64,000 bases of DNA, taken from contig CP053915.1 of the NCBI GenBank assembly GCA_021496925.1, positions 2,232,001 to 2,296,000 on the forward strand, in the 5' to 3' direction. The number at the start of each line of letters is the position of its first letter. Position 1 is the stretch's first letter. Positions 25,171 to 33,332 of this stretch are shown one piece after another. The stretch comes from Acidovorax sp. YS12 (GTDB lineage Bacteria > Pseudomonadota > Gammaproteobacteria > Burkholderiales > Burkholderiaceae_C). The position numbers and the translations under genes are program-made. Under the pieces are notes generated by a model, which saw only the letters and a list, made by a program, of their open reading frames with translations, was not told the origin of the DNA and ran no database searches.

Positions 25171-25271
25171 GGGAAGAATCCTAGGGGCGTACCGGCCCCG
25201 CGTACAGCGACAACCCCGCACCTTCATGGGGCATCGTCGCCAAATGGAGAAAAAACGGCGTTTGGCAGCCC

Positions 25272-25685
25272 TCAGTGGCTACCGCAGCCCCCGCCCTTTT
25301 GCGGCCGGGGGGCCATCGGCGCGTCGCGGTCGGCGCCCGCGTCCTGCAGGCGCTGCAGGTAGCGCTGCCAGAGCTGCGCCTGGTCGCGCCCGAGTTCGTG
25401 CAGATAGGCCCAGGTGAAGATGCCGCTGTCGTGGCCGTCGGAAAACACCGGCTTGACGGCGTAGTGGCCCACGGGCTCCAGGCCCACCAGCGTGACGTCG
25501 CGCTTGCCGGTCTGCAGCACCTCCTGCCCCGGGCCGTGGCCCTGCACCTCGGCCGAGGGCGAATACACGCGCAGCAGCTCGAACGGAATGCGGTAGGCCT
25601 CGCCACCGGCGAACACGACTTCGAGCACGCGCGACTGCGCGTGCACGGTCAGCGCTTCAGGTACGGGCGCACTGGAATCGGCCAT
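25272..25685 (-). CDS. DUF971-family protein
   Basis: A 137-residue protein with the small domain found at the N-terminus of gamma-butyrobetaine hydroxylases (DUF971): EVVFAGGEAYRIPFELLRVY, then GHYAVKPVFSDGHDSGIFTW. It ends in a Gly/Cys/His tail (GGGCGSH). Free-standing copies next to ubiE are usual in betaproteobacteria. A role in iron-sulfur or metal handling has been suggested for relatives, not shown here. Confidence 0.85.
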   Translation of the reverse strand: MADSSAPVPEALTVHAQSRVLEVVFAGGEAYRIPFELLRVYSPSAEVQGHGPGQEVLQTGKRDVTLVGLEPVGHYAVKPVFSDGHDSGIFTWAYLHELGRDQAQLWQRYLQRLQDAGADRDAPMAPRPQKGGGCGSH

Positions 25686-25706
25686 GGCGTCACCTCGAAT
25701 ATTTCA

Positions 25707-25757
25707 AGTAAAAACAGGCTCCAGCGCTTATCCAGCAAGCGCAAGCAGCTATGAATT
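25707..25757. repeat. Palindromic repeat copy
   Basis: Forward copy (ggctccagcgcttatccagc, then aagcgcaagcagctatgaat) between the HIT-protein and DUF971 genes. Its right end overlaps the last codons and TAG stop of the HIT gene. Confidence 0.85.
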
Positions 25758-26171
25758 GGATAGTGCATCAGCCAGCGCGGCGTCCAGCGCGGGCAGGCGC
25801 GCGGCCAGCGCTGCCTCCTGCGCCGCGTCGCGCGCGCGCTGCGGCGCGGCCCAGACGGGCGCGGGAAAGTGGCTGTCCCAGGCGAAGCGCGCGATCACGT
25901 GCCAGTGCAGGTGCGGCACCACGTTGCCGAGCGCGGCCAGGTTGACCTTGGCGGGCGCAAGCTGCGCGCGCAGCACCTGCTCGACACGGGCCACGGCCTC
26001 CATGCAGTGGGCCCGCTCGGCAGGCGACAGGTCGGAGAACTCCGCCACATGCGCGTTCCAGACCACGCGGTAGAAAGCCGGAAAGCCGGCTTCGTCGGCA
26101 CGGATCAGGCGCAGCGTGCCGCCGCGCCAGACCAGCGTGCCGCCGTCCGTCTCGCACAGGGCGCAGGTCAT
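25749..26171 (-). CDS. HIT-family (histidine triad) hydrolase
   Basis: A 140-residue protein with the histidine triad HLHWHVI (about 96-102), the active site of nucleotide hydrolases/transferases such as HINT. Two cysteines (CALC) near the start may bind a metal. It is coupled to the upstream oxidoreductase gene by an ATGA overlap. The C-terminal codons lie in a repeat copy. Confidence 0.87.
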   Translation of the reverse strand: MTCALCETDGGTLVWRGGTLRLIRADEAGFPAFYRVVWNAHVAEFSDLSPAERAHCMEAVARVEQVLRAQLAPAKVNLAALGNVVPHLHWHVIARFAWDSHFPAPVWAAPQRARDAAQEAALAARLPALDAALADALSNS

Positions 26172-29100
26172 ACCAAGACTCTTTCGATGCCGCCCGCGTT
26201 GGCGCGCCGCACGTACTCGGGCAGCCAGTCCGCGCCGAGGATCTGGCGCGCCATCTCGATGACGATGTAGTCGGCTTCGAGCAGGCCGGTGGACAGGTCG
26301 TCCTGGTAGCGCGAGATGCCCTGCAGGCAGCTCGGGCAGCTGGTCAGGATCTTGATGTTGTCCTGCGCGCCCACGGCACCGCTGGCGCGCAGTTGCGCCT
26401 CGCCCTTGCGGATTTCCTCGGTCTTGCGAAAGCGCACCTGCGTGGAGATGTCCGGCCGCGTCACGCCCAGCGTGCCCGACTCGCCGCAGCAGCGGTCGCT
26501 CTTGAGCACCTTGTCGCCCACCAGCGCGCGCACGGTCTTCATCGAATCGCCCTGCTTCATGGGGTTGTGGCAGGGCTCGTGGTACAGGTAGCCGCCCTGC
26601 CCCTCGGGCAGCTTGATGCCCTTTTCCAGCAGGAATTCGTGGATGTCCACGATGCGGCTGCCCGGGAAGATCTTGTCGAACTCGTAGCCCTGCAACTGGT
26701 CGAAGCAGGTGCCGCAGCTCACCACCACGGTCTTGATGTCCAGGTAGTTCAGCGTATTGGCCACGCGGTGGAACAGCACGCGGTTGTCGGTGATCATCTT
26801 CTCGGCCTTGTCCTGCAAGCCGCTGCCGCGCTGCGGGTAGCCGCAGCACAGGTAGCCCGGCGGCAGCACGGTCTGCACGCCCGCGTGCCACAGCATGGCC
26901 TGCGTCGCCAGGCCCACTTGCGAGAACAGCCGCTCCGAGCCGCAGCCGGGGAAGTAGAACACCGCCTCGCTGTCGGCCGTGGTGGCGGCCGGGTCGCGGA
27001 TGATGGGCACGTAGTCCTTGTTCTCGATGTCGAGCAGCGCGCGCGCCGTCCTGGTCGGCAGGCCGCCGGGCAGCTTCTTGTTGACGAAGTGGATCACCTG
27101 CTCCTTGAGCGGCGCCGTGCCCACGGTGGCGGGCGGGCGCGCGGTCTGCGGGCGGCTCATGCTGCGCAGCGCGTCCACGGCCAGGCGCTGGGCCTTGAAG
27201 CCGACGTTCACCATGCCCGCGCGCAGCAGGTTGATGGTGTCGGGGCTGGTGGCGTTGAGCATGGCCATGGCCAGCTTGTTGCCAGGGCGCAGGCTCTTCT
27301 TGCCCATCTTCACCAGCAGGCTGCGCATGGCCATGGTGACGTCGCCGAAGTCGATCTTCACCGGGCACGGCGTGTAGCACTTGTGGCAGACGGTGCAATG
27401 GTCCGACACGTCCTCGAACTCCTGCCAGTGCTGGATGGACACGCCCCGGCGCGTCTGCTCCTCGTACAGGAACGCCTCGGCCAGCAGCGAGGTGGCCAGG
27501 ATCTTGTTGCGCGGCGAGTACAGCAGGTTGGCGCGCGGCACGTGCGTGGAGCACACCGGCTTGCACTTGCCGCAGCGCAGGCAGTCCTTGACGCTGGCGA
27601 CGATGCTGCCGATGTCGCTCTGGCGCATGATGAGCGACTCGTAGCCCATCAGGCCAAAGCTCGGCGTGTAGGCGTTGGTCAGGTCGGCAAAGCGCAGCGA
27701 GCGGCGCGCGGGAGTCTTGGCCAGATCGGCCTCCAGCGCCCGTCCATCCTGCGCTGGCAGCTCCTGATTTCGCAGCAGCTTGCCGTCGTTGAAGCGCCCT
27801 TGCGGATCCACCCGGCGCTTGTACGCGGCGAACGGCGCCAGTTCTTCGTCGGTCAGGAATTCCAGCTTGGTGATGCCGATGCCGTGCTCGCCCGAGATCA
27901 CGCCGCCCAGGCCGCGCGCCAGCACCATGATGCGCGCCACGGCCTCGTGCGCGGTTTGCAGCATGTCGTAGTTGTCGCTGTGCACGGGGATGTTGGTGTG
28001 CACGTTGCCGTCGCCCGCGTGCATGTGCAGCGCCACCCACACGCGGCCTTTCAGCACGCGCTGCTGCACCTCGCCCAGCGCCCGCATCAGCGGCTCGAAG
28101 TCGCTGCCGGTGAAGATATTGCGCAGCGGGTCGCGGATCTGCGCCTTCCAGCTCGCGCGCAGGCGGTGGTCCTGGAGCTGCGGGAACAGCTCCTCCACGC
28201 GCCGCAGCCAATCCTGCCAGAGCGCGCGCGTCTCGCGCACCTGGGCCAGGGCCAGGGCCAGCTTTTCCTCCAGCAGCTCGGGCGACGGCGGCTCGCCGCC
28301 CGCCTCGGGCTTGCCCAGCGGCAGCTCGCCGCGCGTGAGGAAATCCTCCAGCGCGTCGGCCAGCGCGATCTTGTTGCGCAGGCTCAGTTCGATGTTGATG
28401 CGCTCGATGCCGTCGGTGTACTCCGCCATGCGTGGCAGCGGGATCACCACGTCCTCGTTGATCTTGAAGGCATTGGTGTGGCGGCTGATGGCTGCGGTCT
28501 TCTTGCGGTCGGCCCAGAACTTCTTGCGCGCTTCGGCGCTCACGGCCGTGAAGCCCTCGCCCGAGCGCGAGTTGGCGATGCGCACCACCTCGGCGGCGGC
28601 GCGGGCCACGGCGTCGGGGTCGTCGCCCACGATGTCGCCCACCAGCAGCATCTTGGGCAGACCGCCGCGCTTGCTCTTGGTGGTGTAGCCCACGGCGCGC
28701 AGGTAGCGGTCGTCCAGGTGCTCCAGGCCCGCCAGCAACACGCCCGAGCGCTTCTGCTCGGCGAACATGAAGTCCTTGATCTCGACGATGCTGGGCACCG
28801 CCTCCTTGGCCGAGCCGAAGAACTCCAGGCACACGGTGCGCGTGTGCTCGGGCATGCGGTGCACGATCCAGCGCGCGCTGGTGATGAGGCCGTCGGTGCC
28901 CTCCTTCTGCACGCCGGGCAGGCCGGAGAGGAACTTGTCCGTCACGTCCTTGCCCAGCCCTTCCTTGCGGAAGGTCTTGCCGGGAATGTCCAGGCGCTCG
29001 GTGCGCAGCGGCGTCTTGCCGTCGGCCTCGAAGTACGCCAGCTCGAAGCTCGCCACCTCGGCGTCGTGGATCTTGCCCAGGTTGTGGCCCACACGCGTGA

Positions 29101-30094
29101 CTTCGAGCCACTGCGCATCGGGCGTGACCATGCGCCAGCTCGCCAGGTTGTCCAGCGCTGTGCCCCACAGCACGGCCTTCTTGCCGCCCGCGTTCATGGC
29201 GATGTTGCCGCCGATGCAGCTGGCCTCGGCGCTGGTCGGATCGACGGCGAAGACGAAGCCCGCGCTCTCCGCCGCGTCGGACACGCGCTGCGTTACCACG
29301 CCAGCCTCGGTCCACACCGTCGCCACCTCGCGCTCCAGGCCGGGCAGGCGGCGCATTTCCACGCCGCCCATGGCTTCGAGCTTCTCGGTGTTGATGACGG
29401 CGCTGCGCCAGGTCAGCGGAATCGCGCCGCCGGTGTAGCCCGTGCCGCCGCCGCGCGGGATGATGGTCAGCTCCATCTCGATGCAGGCCTTGACGAGCTG
29501 CGCCATCTCGGCCTCGGAGTCGGGCGTGAGCACGACGAAGGGGAACTCCACGCGCCAGTCGGTGGCGTCGGTCACGTGGCTGACGCGCGACAGGCCGTCG
29601 AACTTGATGTTGTCCTTGGCCGTGTGGCGCGCCAGGCGCCGGGCGACGCGCTTGCGCATCTCGCCCACCTCGGCCAGCGTGGCGTCGAACTCGGCGATGG
29701 CGCGGCGCGCCGCGTCCACCAGCAGGCCGACGCGGCGGTCGCGCTCGGGGTCTTCCTGGGGCAGACGGCGCTTCTCGATCTCGGCGATGCGGTGGCGCAT
29801 GGCATCCACCAGCAGCCGGCGCCGCGCGGGCGTGTGGATCAGGTCGTCCTGCAGGTACGGGTTGCGCTGCACCGCCCAGATGTCGCCCAGCACCTCGTAC
29901 AGCATGCGTGCCGAGCGGCCGGTGCGGCGCTCGCGGCGCAGCTGGTCGAGCACGTCCCAGGCCGGAGCGCCAAGCAGGCGGATGACGATTTCCCGGTCGG
30001 AAAACGAGGTGTAGTTGTACGGAATCTCGCGCAAGCGCACGGGCTCGGCGCCCTGGGCCTGCTGCAGGGCTGCCAGCTCTATCGGAACATTCAT
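26168..30094 (-). CDS. DUF3683-type FAD/Fe-S oxidoreductase (glycolate-oxidase-like fusion)
   Basis: A 1308-residue fusion. In order: DUF3683 domain (about 1-170); FAD-binding PCMH domain (about 190-340, IPRGGGTGYTGGAIPLT); FAD-linked oxidase C-terminal domain (about 360-760, ending with the SGEHGIGITK segment); two 4Fe-4S sites (CLRCGKCKPVC and CTVCHKCYTPC); and CCG-type domains (GCGSE, CCGYPQRG, SCGTCF, EPCHNPMK, CCGESG, SCPSC) of heterodisulfide-reductase/GlpC type. It thus joins the GlcD/GlcE and GlcF functions in one chain. The substrate is probably a 2-hydroxy acid such as D-lactate, by family inference. Residues about 775-789 are encoded by a repeat-like sequence. Confidence 0.9.
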   Translation of the reverse strand: MNVPIELAALQQAQGAEPVRLREIPYNYTSFSDREIVIRLLGAPAWDVLDQLRRERRTGRSARMLYEVLGDIWAVQRNPYLQDDLIHTPARRRLLVDAMRHRIAEIEKRRLPQEDPERDRRVGLLVDAARRAIAEFDATLAEVGEMRKRVARRLARHTAKDNIKFDGLSRVSHVTDATDWRVEFPFVVLTPDSEAEMAQLVKACIEMELTIIPRGGGTGYTGGAIPLTWRSAVINTEKLEAMGGVEMRRLPGLEREVATVWTEAGVVTQRVSDAAESAGFVFAVDPTSAEASCIGGNIAMNAGGKKAVLWGTALDNLASWRMVTPDAQWLEVTRVGHNLGKIHDAEVASFELAYFEADGKTPLRTERLDIPGKTFRKEGLGKDVTDKFLSGLPGVQKEGTDGLITSARWIVHRMPEHTRTVCLEFFGSAKEAVPSIVEIKDFMFAEQKRSGVLLAGLEHLDDRYLRAVGYTTKSKRGGLPKMLLVGDIVGDDPDAVARAAAEVVRIANSRSGEGFTAVSAEARKKFWADRKKTAAISRHTNAFKINEDVVIPLPRMAEYTDGIERINIELSLRNKIALADALEDFLTRGELPLGKPEAGGEPPSPELLEEKLALALAQVRETRALWQDWLRRVEELFPQLQDHRLRASWKAQIRDPLRNIFTGSDFEPLMRALGEVQQRVLKGRVWVALHMHAGDGNVHTNIPVHSDNYDMLQTAHEAVARIMVLARGLGGVISGEHGIGITKLEFLTDEELAPFAAYKRRVDPQGRFNDGKLLRNQELPAQDGRALEADLAKTPARRSLRFADLTNAYTPSFGLMGYESLIMRQSDIGSIVASVKDCLRCGKCKPVCSTHVPRANLLYSPRNKILATSLLAEAFLYEEQTRRGVSIQHWQEFEDVSDHCTVCHKCYTPCPVKIDFGDVTMAMRSLLVKMGKKSLRPGNKLAMAMLNATSPDTINLLRAGMVNVGFKAQRLAVDALRSMSRPQTARPPATVGTAPLKEQVIHFVNKKLPGGLPTRTARALLDIENKDYVPIIRDPAATTADSEAVFYFPGCGSERLFSQVGLATQAMLWHAGVQTVLPPGYLCCGYPQRGSGLQDKAEKMITDNRVLFHRVANTLNYLDIKTVVVSCGTCFDQLQGYEFDKIFPGSRIVDIHEFLLEKGIKLPEGQGGYLYHEPCHNPMKQGDSMKTVRALVGDKVLKSDRCCGESGTLGVTRPDISTQVRFRKTEEIRKGEAQLRASGAVGAQDNIKILTSCPSCLQGISRYQDDLSTGLLEADYIVIEMARQILGADWLPEYVRRANAGGIERVLV
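27729..27770. repeat. Repeat-like copy inside the DUF3683 oxidoreductase gene
   Basis: The plus strand carries gcctccagcgc (27729-27739) and gcgctggcagct (27751-27762) followed by cctgatt, matching both halves of the dispersed repeat. It is in frame and encodes part of the linker between the FAD and Fe-S regions. Confidence 0.65.
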
Positions 30095-30285
30095 GGGGTC
30101 AACCTGGGATGGGCGCGCGGCGCGCCCTCGTGCCTCGGGGGTGCGATTTTAAGGGCGCGGCCATGCGGCGGTGGCCGCGCCTAGGGACAGCACACTAGCC
30201 CCCCGGCCATGTGGCCCGCCCCCTCCCCATGGCGGCGGGCGCGGCCCGCAGCGCGCATGCGCGCTCGCCCCATACGATGGAAAAT

Positions 30286-30330
30286 CGCCTCCAGCGCTTA
30301 CCAGCCAAGCGCTGGCAGCTATCAAATAAG
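30286..30330. repeat. Palindromic repeat copy, near-consensus
   Basis: The sequence cctccagcgcttaccagcc then aagcgctggcagctatcaaa is one of the best copies. It lies in the 283-base gap between the oxidoreductase start and the end of the first IPTL-CTERM gene. The rest of that gap shows only a hairpin near the IPTL gene. Confidence 0.9.
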
Positions 30331-30346
30331 GAGCTTTCAGCCCCCT

Positions 30347-30370
30347 CTTTCGCGGCCGAAGCCGCGAAAG
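30347..30370 (-). terminator. Hairpin after the first IPTL-CTERM gene
   Basis: Arms ctttcgcggc (30347-30356) and gccgcgaaag (30361-30370) form a perfect 10-bp stem with a 4-base loop, seven bases after the gene's stop on the minus strand. No T-run follows, so it is a weak terminator or an mRNA-protecting hairpin. Confidence 0.5.
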
Positions 30371-30377
30371 CGCCCGC

Positions 30378-32165
30378 TCAAGCGCCGCGCCTGCGCAGCG
30401 CCCCCAGGCTGAACAGCCCCAGCACACCCGCCAGCAGCGCCAGCGCCCACTCGCCCAGGGTCGGGATGGCCGTTGCGCCACCGGGCGCGGCGGCTGGCAC
30501 AGCCACGCCGCCCAGCGCCTCGATCACGCTGTCGTCCACGAGGTCGTCGTCGCCCGCGCCGCCGTCCAGGAACGTCAGCGTCACGGTGTTGCCGCTGATG
30601 ACCGCGCCGGGGAACGGGAACCAGTGCGGCTGCGGGTCGTCCGCCGTCTTGCCGTACCGGTAATAGACCGCGCCCGGCGGCAGCGGCTGCGGGTAGGTCA
30701 GCACCACGGTGGCGGCGCTGCCCTTGGCGCCCAGCTCCAGCCGCAGGCGCACCAGGCCGTGCGGCAGCGTCACGCCCGGGGGCGGCGGGGTGCCGGTGCT
30801 GGCGGTGGTCTGCGTGCTGGCATGGGTGATCTGCCAGCCGTTGGTGGTGGGCGGCGCCAGGGTGATGGGCTGGCCCGCCTGCGGCCCTTCGGGTACGGGC
30901 AGGACCGTGGGCGCAAGCTTGAACGTGGCGCTGACGGTGCAGGCGGCCGTGACCGCGCCGGTAGTGAAGGTGCTGCCCGACAGGCTGCCGCCGCAACTGC
31001 TCGTGACGGCGTCCACCACATAGCCCGCGGCGGGCGTGACGGTGAAGCTGGCCGTGGCGCCATAGGCCACGGTCTGCGCCGCGCCGATGCCGCCGTTCGC
31101 CCCCGCGCTGGGCGTGACGGTGTAGCCGCGCGGCGCCTGGCAGGCGGTGGCGGTGTCGGCGGTGCAGCTCCAGCCCCAGGAGGTGGTGCCGCCCGCCACG
31201 GCGCTGGCCGTGCCCGTGTTGCACAGGGCGGAAGCGGGGGCGCTGGCCAGCAGCGGGGTGCCACCCGTGTTGTGGGCGCTGCCGCAGGCGCCGGCCACCG
31301 GCACGGCGGCGGTGGTGAAGGGCACCTTCTGCGCCGGCGCGCTCAACGGGCCGGAGGCGTCGGCCACCAGGTAGAAGTCGTAGTCCGTTTCAGGGCTCAG
31401 GCCGCTGATGGGGAAGCCGGCCGGGGTATCGGCCTGCATGGCGCCGCTGCCCAGGGCCACGGGCGTCACGCCGCCGTAGGGGGCCTGCGCCTTCACCTGC
31501 GCGGGCGTGGGCGGGGTGCTGCCGCGCGGCACCACCAGCCAGTACCCGGTGGCATCGCGGTTGCTGGTGCCCTTCATGGCGGCGCTGGTGGTCGTGGGTG
31601 TGCCCGAGAGGGCGACGGCGCTCAGGACGGGCAGCGCGGCAAAAGACGGGCCGCCGCGCACGAGGCGGACGTAGGCGGGGGTGCTGCGGGCGCTCTGCAC
31701 GATCGCGCCCGTCACGATTTGCACGTCCCACACGATGGTCGGCACCATGCCGGCAGCAGGCGAACTCGAGTGGACATACCCGCCCTGCGGGTCTCCCGGA
31801 AAAGCCACATCATTGATGGCGGGGGAGCCCCGGCATTCCTCGACCAGGCTGAGCAGTTCCTTGATATTGGGCAGGCGCCAGTCGTTGTGGCCAGCAAAGT
31901 TGTGGCTTGCGGCAAGGGCCAGCGCTTCATTCCAGGTAAAGTTTTTTTGGCTGGGGGCGCCAGTGCAGCCAGCACCGTTGTTTTCAAAGCCTTCGAGGCA
32001 CTGCTTCCACGTCAGCCCGGTGCGGGTGTCGGTCACGGTGCCATCGCCATGCACGGTATAGATGGCGTCGGGGTTGCTGGGGACGAAGTTGGGGGAGCAC
32101 GTGACGGCCTGCGCCCAGGCGGGCAGCAGGCACAGCCCGGCCCAGGCAAGATGCATGCGGTTCAT
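30378..32165 (-). CDS. IPTL-CTERM sorted surface protein with DUF1566 domain
   Basis: A 595-residue exported protein. A signal peptide (residues 1-20) precedes a DUF1566/Lcl-type domain (about 30-170, WNEALALAASHNFAGHNDWR), then a fibronectin-like/Ig-like stretch (about 180-290), a Cys-rich bacterial-repeat-type segment (about 305-440), and a region with GAVYYRYGKTADDPQPHW. The C-terminus is an IPTL-CTERM anchor: the motif IPTLGEWALALL, a hydrophobic span and LRRRG. Such tails are processed by an exosortase-like system not seen in this window. AGGA lies eight bases before the start. It follows the DUF1566 gene by 71 bases on the same strand. Confidence 0.85.
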   Translation of the reverse strand: MNRMHLAWAGLCLLPAWAQAVTCSPNFVPSNPDAIYTVHGDGTVTDTRTGLTWKQCLEGFENNGAGCTGAPSQKNFTWNEALALAASHNFAGHNDWRLPNIKELLSLVEECRGSPAINDVAFPGDPQGGYVHSSSPAAGMVPTIVWDVQIVTGAIVQSARSTPAYVRLVRGGPSFAALPVLSAVALSGTPTTTSAAMKGTSNRDATGYWLVVPRGSTPPTPAQVKAQAPYGGVTPVALGSGAMQADTPAGFPISGLSPETDYDFYLVADASGPLSAPAQKVPFTTAAVPVAGACGSAHNTGGTPLLASAPASALCNTGTASAVAGGTTSWGWSCTADTATACQAPRGYTVTPSAGANGGIGAAQTVAYGATASFTVTPAAGYVVDAVTSSCGGSLSGSTFTTGAVTAACTVSATFKLAPTVLPVPEGPQAGQPITLAPPTTNGWQITHASTQTTASTGTPPPPGVTLPHGLVRLRLELGAKGSAATVVLTYPQPLPPGAVYYRYGKTADDPQPHWFPFPGAVISGNTVTLTFLDGGAGDDDLVDDSVIEALGGVAVPAAAPGGATAIPTLGEWALALLAGVLGLFSLGALRRRGA

Positions 32166-32236
32166 GGGGTAATTCCTGTGGGAAAAGGGGCGTGAAGGGG
32201 CGGGGTCGGTGGGGTTTGCGCGGAAGGCGGCCAAAG

Positions 32237-33076
32237 TCACGGCCCCGAGCGCACCAGCCGGACGAGAAGACCGAATTCATCTCCGCTGGCGTCGACCAAA
32301 CCGTTGCGGAAATCGATGGACCACGCGCTGTTCACGGCGTAGCGCTTACCCGTCCAATAAAGGGTCGGAGGGTTGGAGACCGCAGGCACGGTGTTGGGGA
32401 AAAACACCGGGTCGATGATTGGGTTGAAGCGCCCCAGGTCGGCAATGCCGTACAGCTCCTTGACAGTGGGCATGCGCCAGTCGGAGACGCCACACAGGCC
32501 CGCTGCGTTCACGTCCTGCACAAATTTCTCGGTGTCGCAGCGGTTCGTTGCCGAGCCGAGGCAGGCGGCCCCGCTGCTGGTGCTGCTGCCGGCGCCAGAC
32601 GTACCTGGGCTGCCGCCATTGGTGGTGGCGTCGGTGCTGTACCAGTAATAGGCGTGGCCCGCATAACGCAGGTGGCTGGGGTCATCGACCTTGACCTCCC
32701 AGACCAGGCCCGTGACGTTGTCCTTGGTGCAGGCCCATTCATCGTTGCCTGCACCCAGGGTGGGGTTGGCGGGGCAGGTGCCCTGGCCCGCCAGTTGGCC
32801 GCTGTTGCAGACCTTGCTGAAGTCGAAGCCGTTGGCGATGCCGTTGTTGGGGGCGCTGGCGCCCACCTTGGTGAGCGTGCCATCGGCGGCGGCCTTGTCG
32901 CGCCCGTAGTGGCAGTCCTGCCCGGCGGGATCGTTGGGGTCGCAGGTCGTGGCAATGGTGTTGGAGGCGTTGCCGCTCCCGGTGATGCCGGTGTCGTTGA
33001 GGGGCTGGGTCTGTGCCTGCGCCGGCGGCAGGCCCGCCAGGAGCAGGGCGGTCAAGGAAGGGATCAGAAAACGCAT
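32237..33076 (-). CDS. Secreted DUF1566-domain protein
   Basis: A 279-residue exported protein. The signal peptide (LIPSLTALLLAGLPPAQAQ) is followed by a Gly/Asn/Ser-rich region with several cysteines and a DUF1566 region (NVTGLVWEVKV early; CGVSDWRMPTVKELYGIADL late). It has no IPTL or PEP anchor, so it should be released or bound by another route. It shares the 56-base upstream box with the second IPTL-CTERM gene and probably begins a transcript continuing into the first. No function can be given. Confidence 0.82.
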   Translation of the reverse strand: MRFLIPSLTALLLAGLPPAQAQTQPLNDTGITGSGNASNTIATTCDPNDPAGQDCHYGRDKAAADGTLTKVGASAPNNGIANGFDFSKVCNSGQLAGQGTCPANPTLGAGNDEWACTKDNVTGLVWEVKVDDPSHLRYAGHAYYWYSTDATTNGGSPGTSGAGSSTSSGAACLGSATNRCDTEKFVQDVNAAGLCGVSDWRMPTVKELYGIADLGRFNPIIDPVFFPNTVPAVSNPPTLYWTGKRYAVNSAWSIDFRNGLVDASGDEFGLLVRLVRSGP

Positions 33077-33101
33077 GGTGCGTGCCTTTGGTCGCAATCG
33101 A

Positions 33102-33157
33102 AAGGCGCGCACGGTAACAAGTCGAAACCCGCGAAGATTGCACTGGATTGCAGCGCC
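33102..33157 (-). promoter_or_regulatory. Conserved 56-base upstream box, copy 1
   Basis: This block, 26-81 bases before the DUF1566 gene start, matches the block before the second IPTL-CTERM gene at 49 of 56 positions. The best-kept core is gcgaagattgcactggatt. Similarity falls away outside the block. It probably holds a common promoter or operator; I could not match it to a known sigma-factor or riboswitch consensus. Confidence 0.6.
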
Positions 33158-33194
33158 CGCCCGGCCCTCAAGACACTCCGGTCGCAAGCAGCCG

Positions 33195-33249
33195 CTCCAA
33201 CGCCCCAAGGCAATGCCAACAAGCGGCAGAAGCTATTAAAAACGAAGCA
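33195..33249. repeat. Degenerate palindromic repeat copy
   Basis: The block ggcaatgccaacaagcggca followed by gaagctattaaaaacgaagc resembles the right half of the repeat. It lies between the second IPTL-CTERM gene end and the upstream box of the DUF1566 gene. Confidence 0.45.
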
Positions 33250-33332
33250 AAACGGCGGTGCGCACATGCCGCTGTGCGCGGTGCCGGCCCTCGCGCCGGG
33301 TCAGGCGCAAGGGCCGGTTCTCCGGCGCCGCC

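Noticed and set aside
26393..30184. A 1263-codon open frame on the plus strand
   Set aside because: It is antisense to the DUF3683 oxidoreductase, whose domains and motifs are unmistakable; the composition is that of a shadow frame.
33102..33157. Reading the shared upstream box as a sigma-54 promoter
   Set aside because: GG and GC elements occur, but not with the required 10-base spacing.
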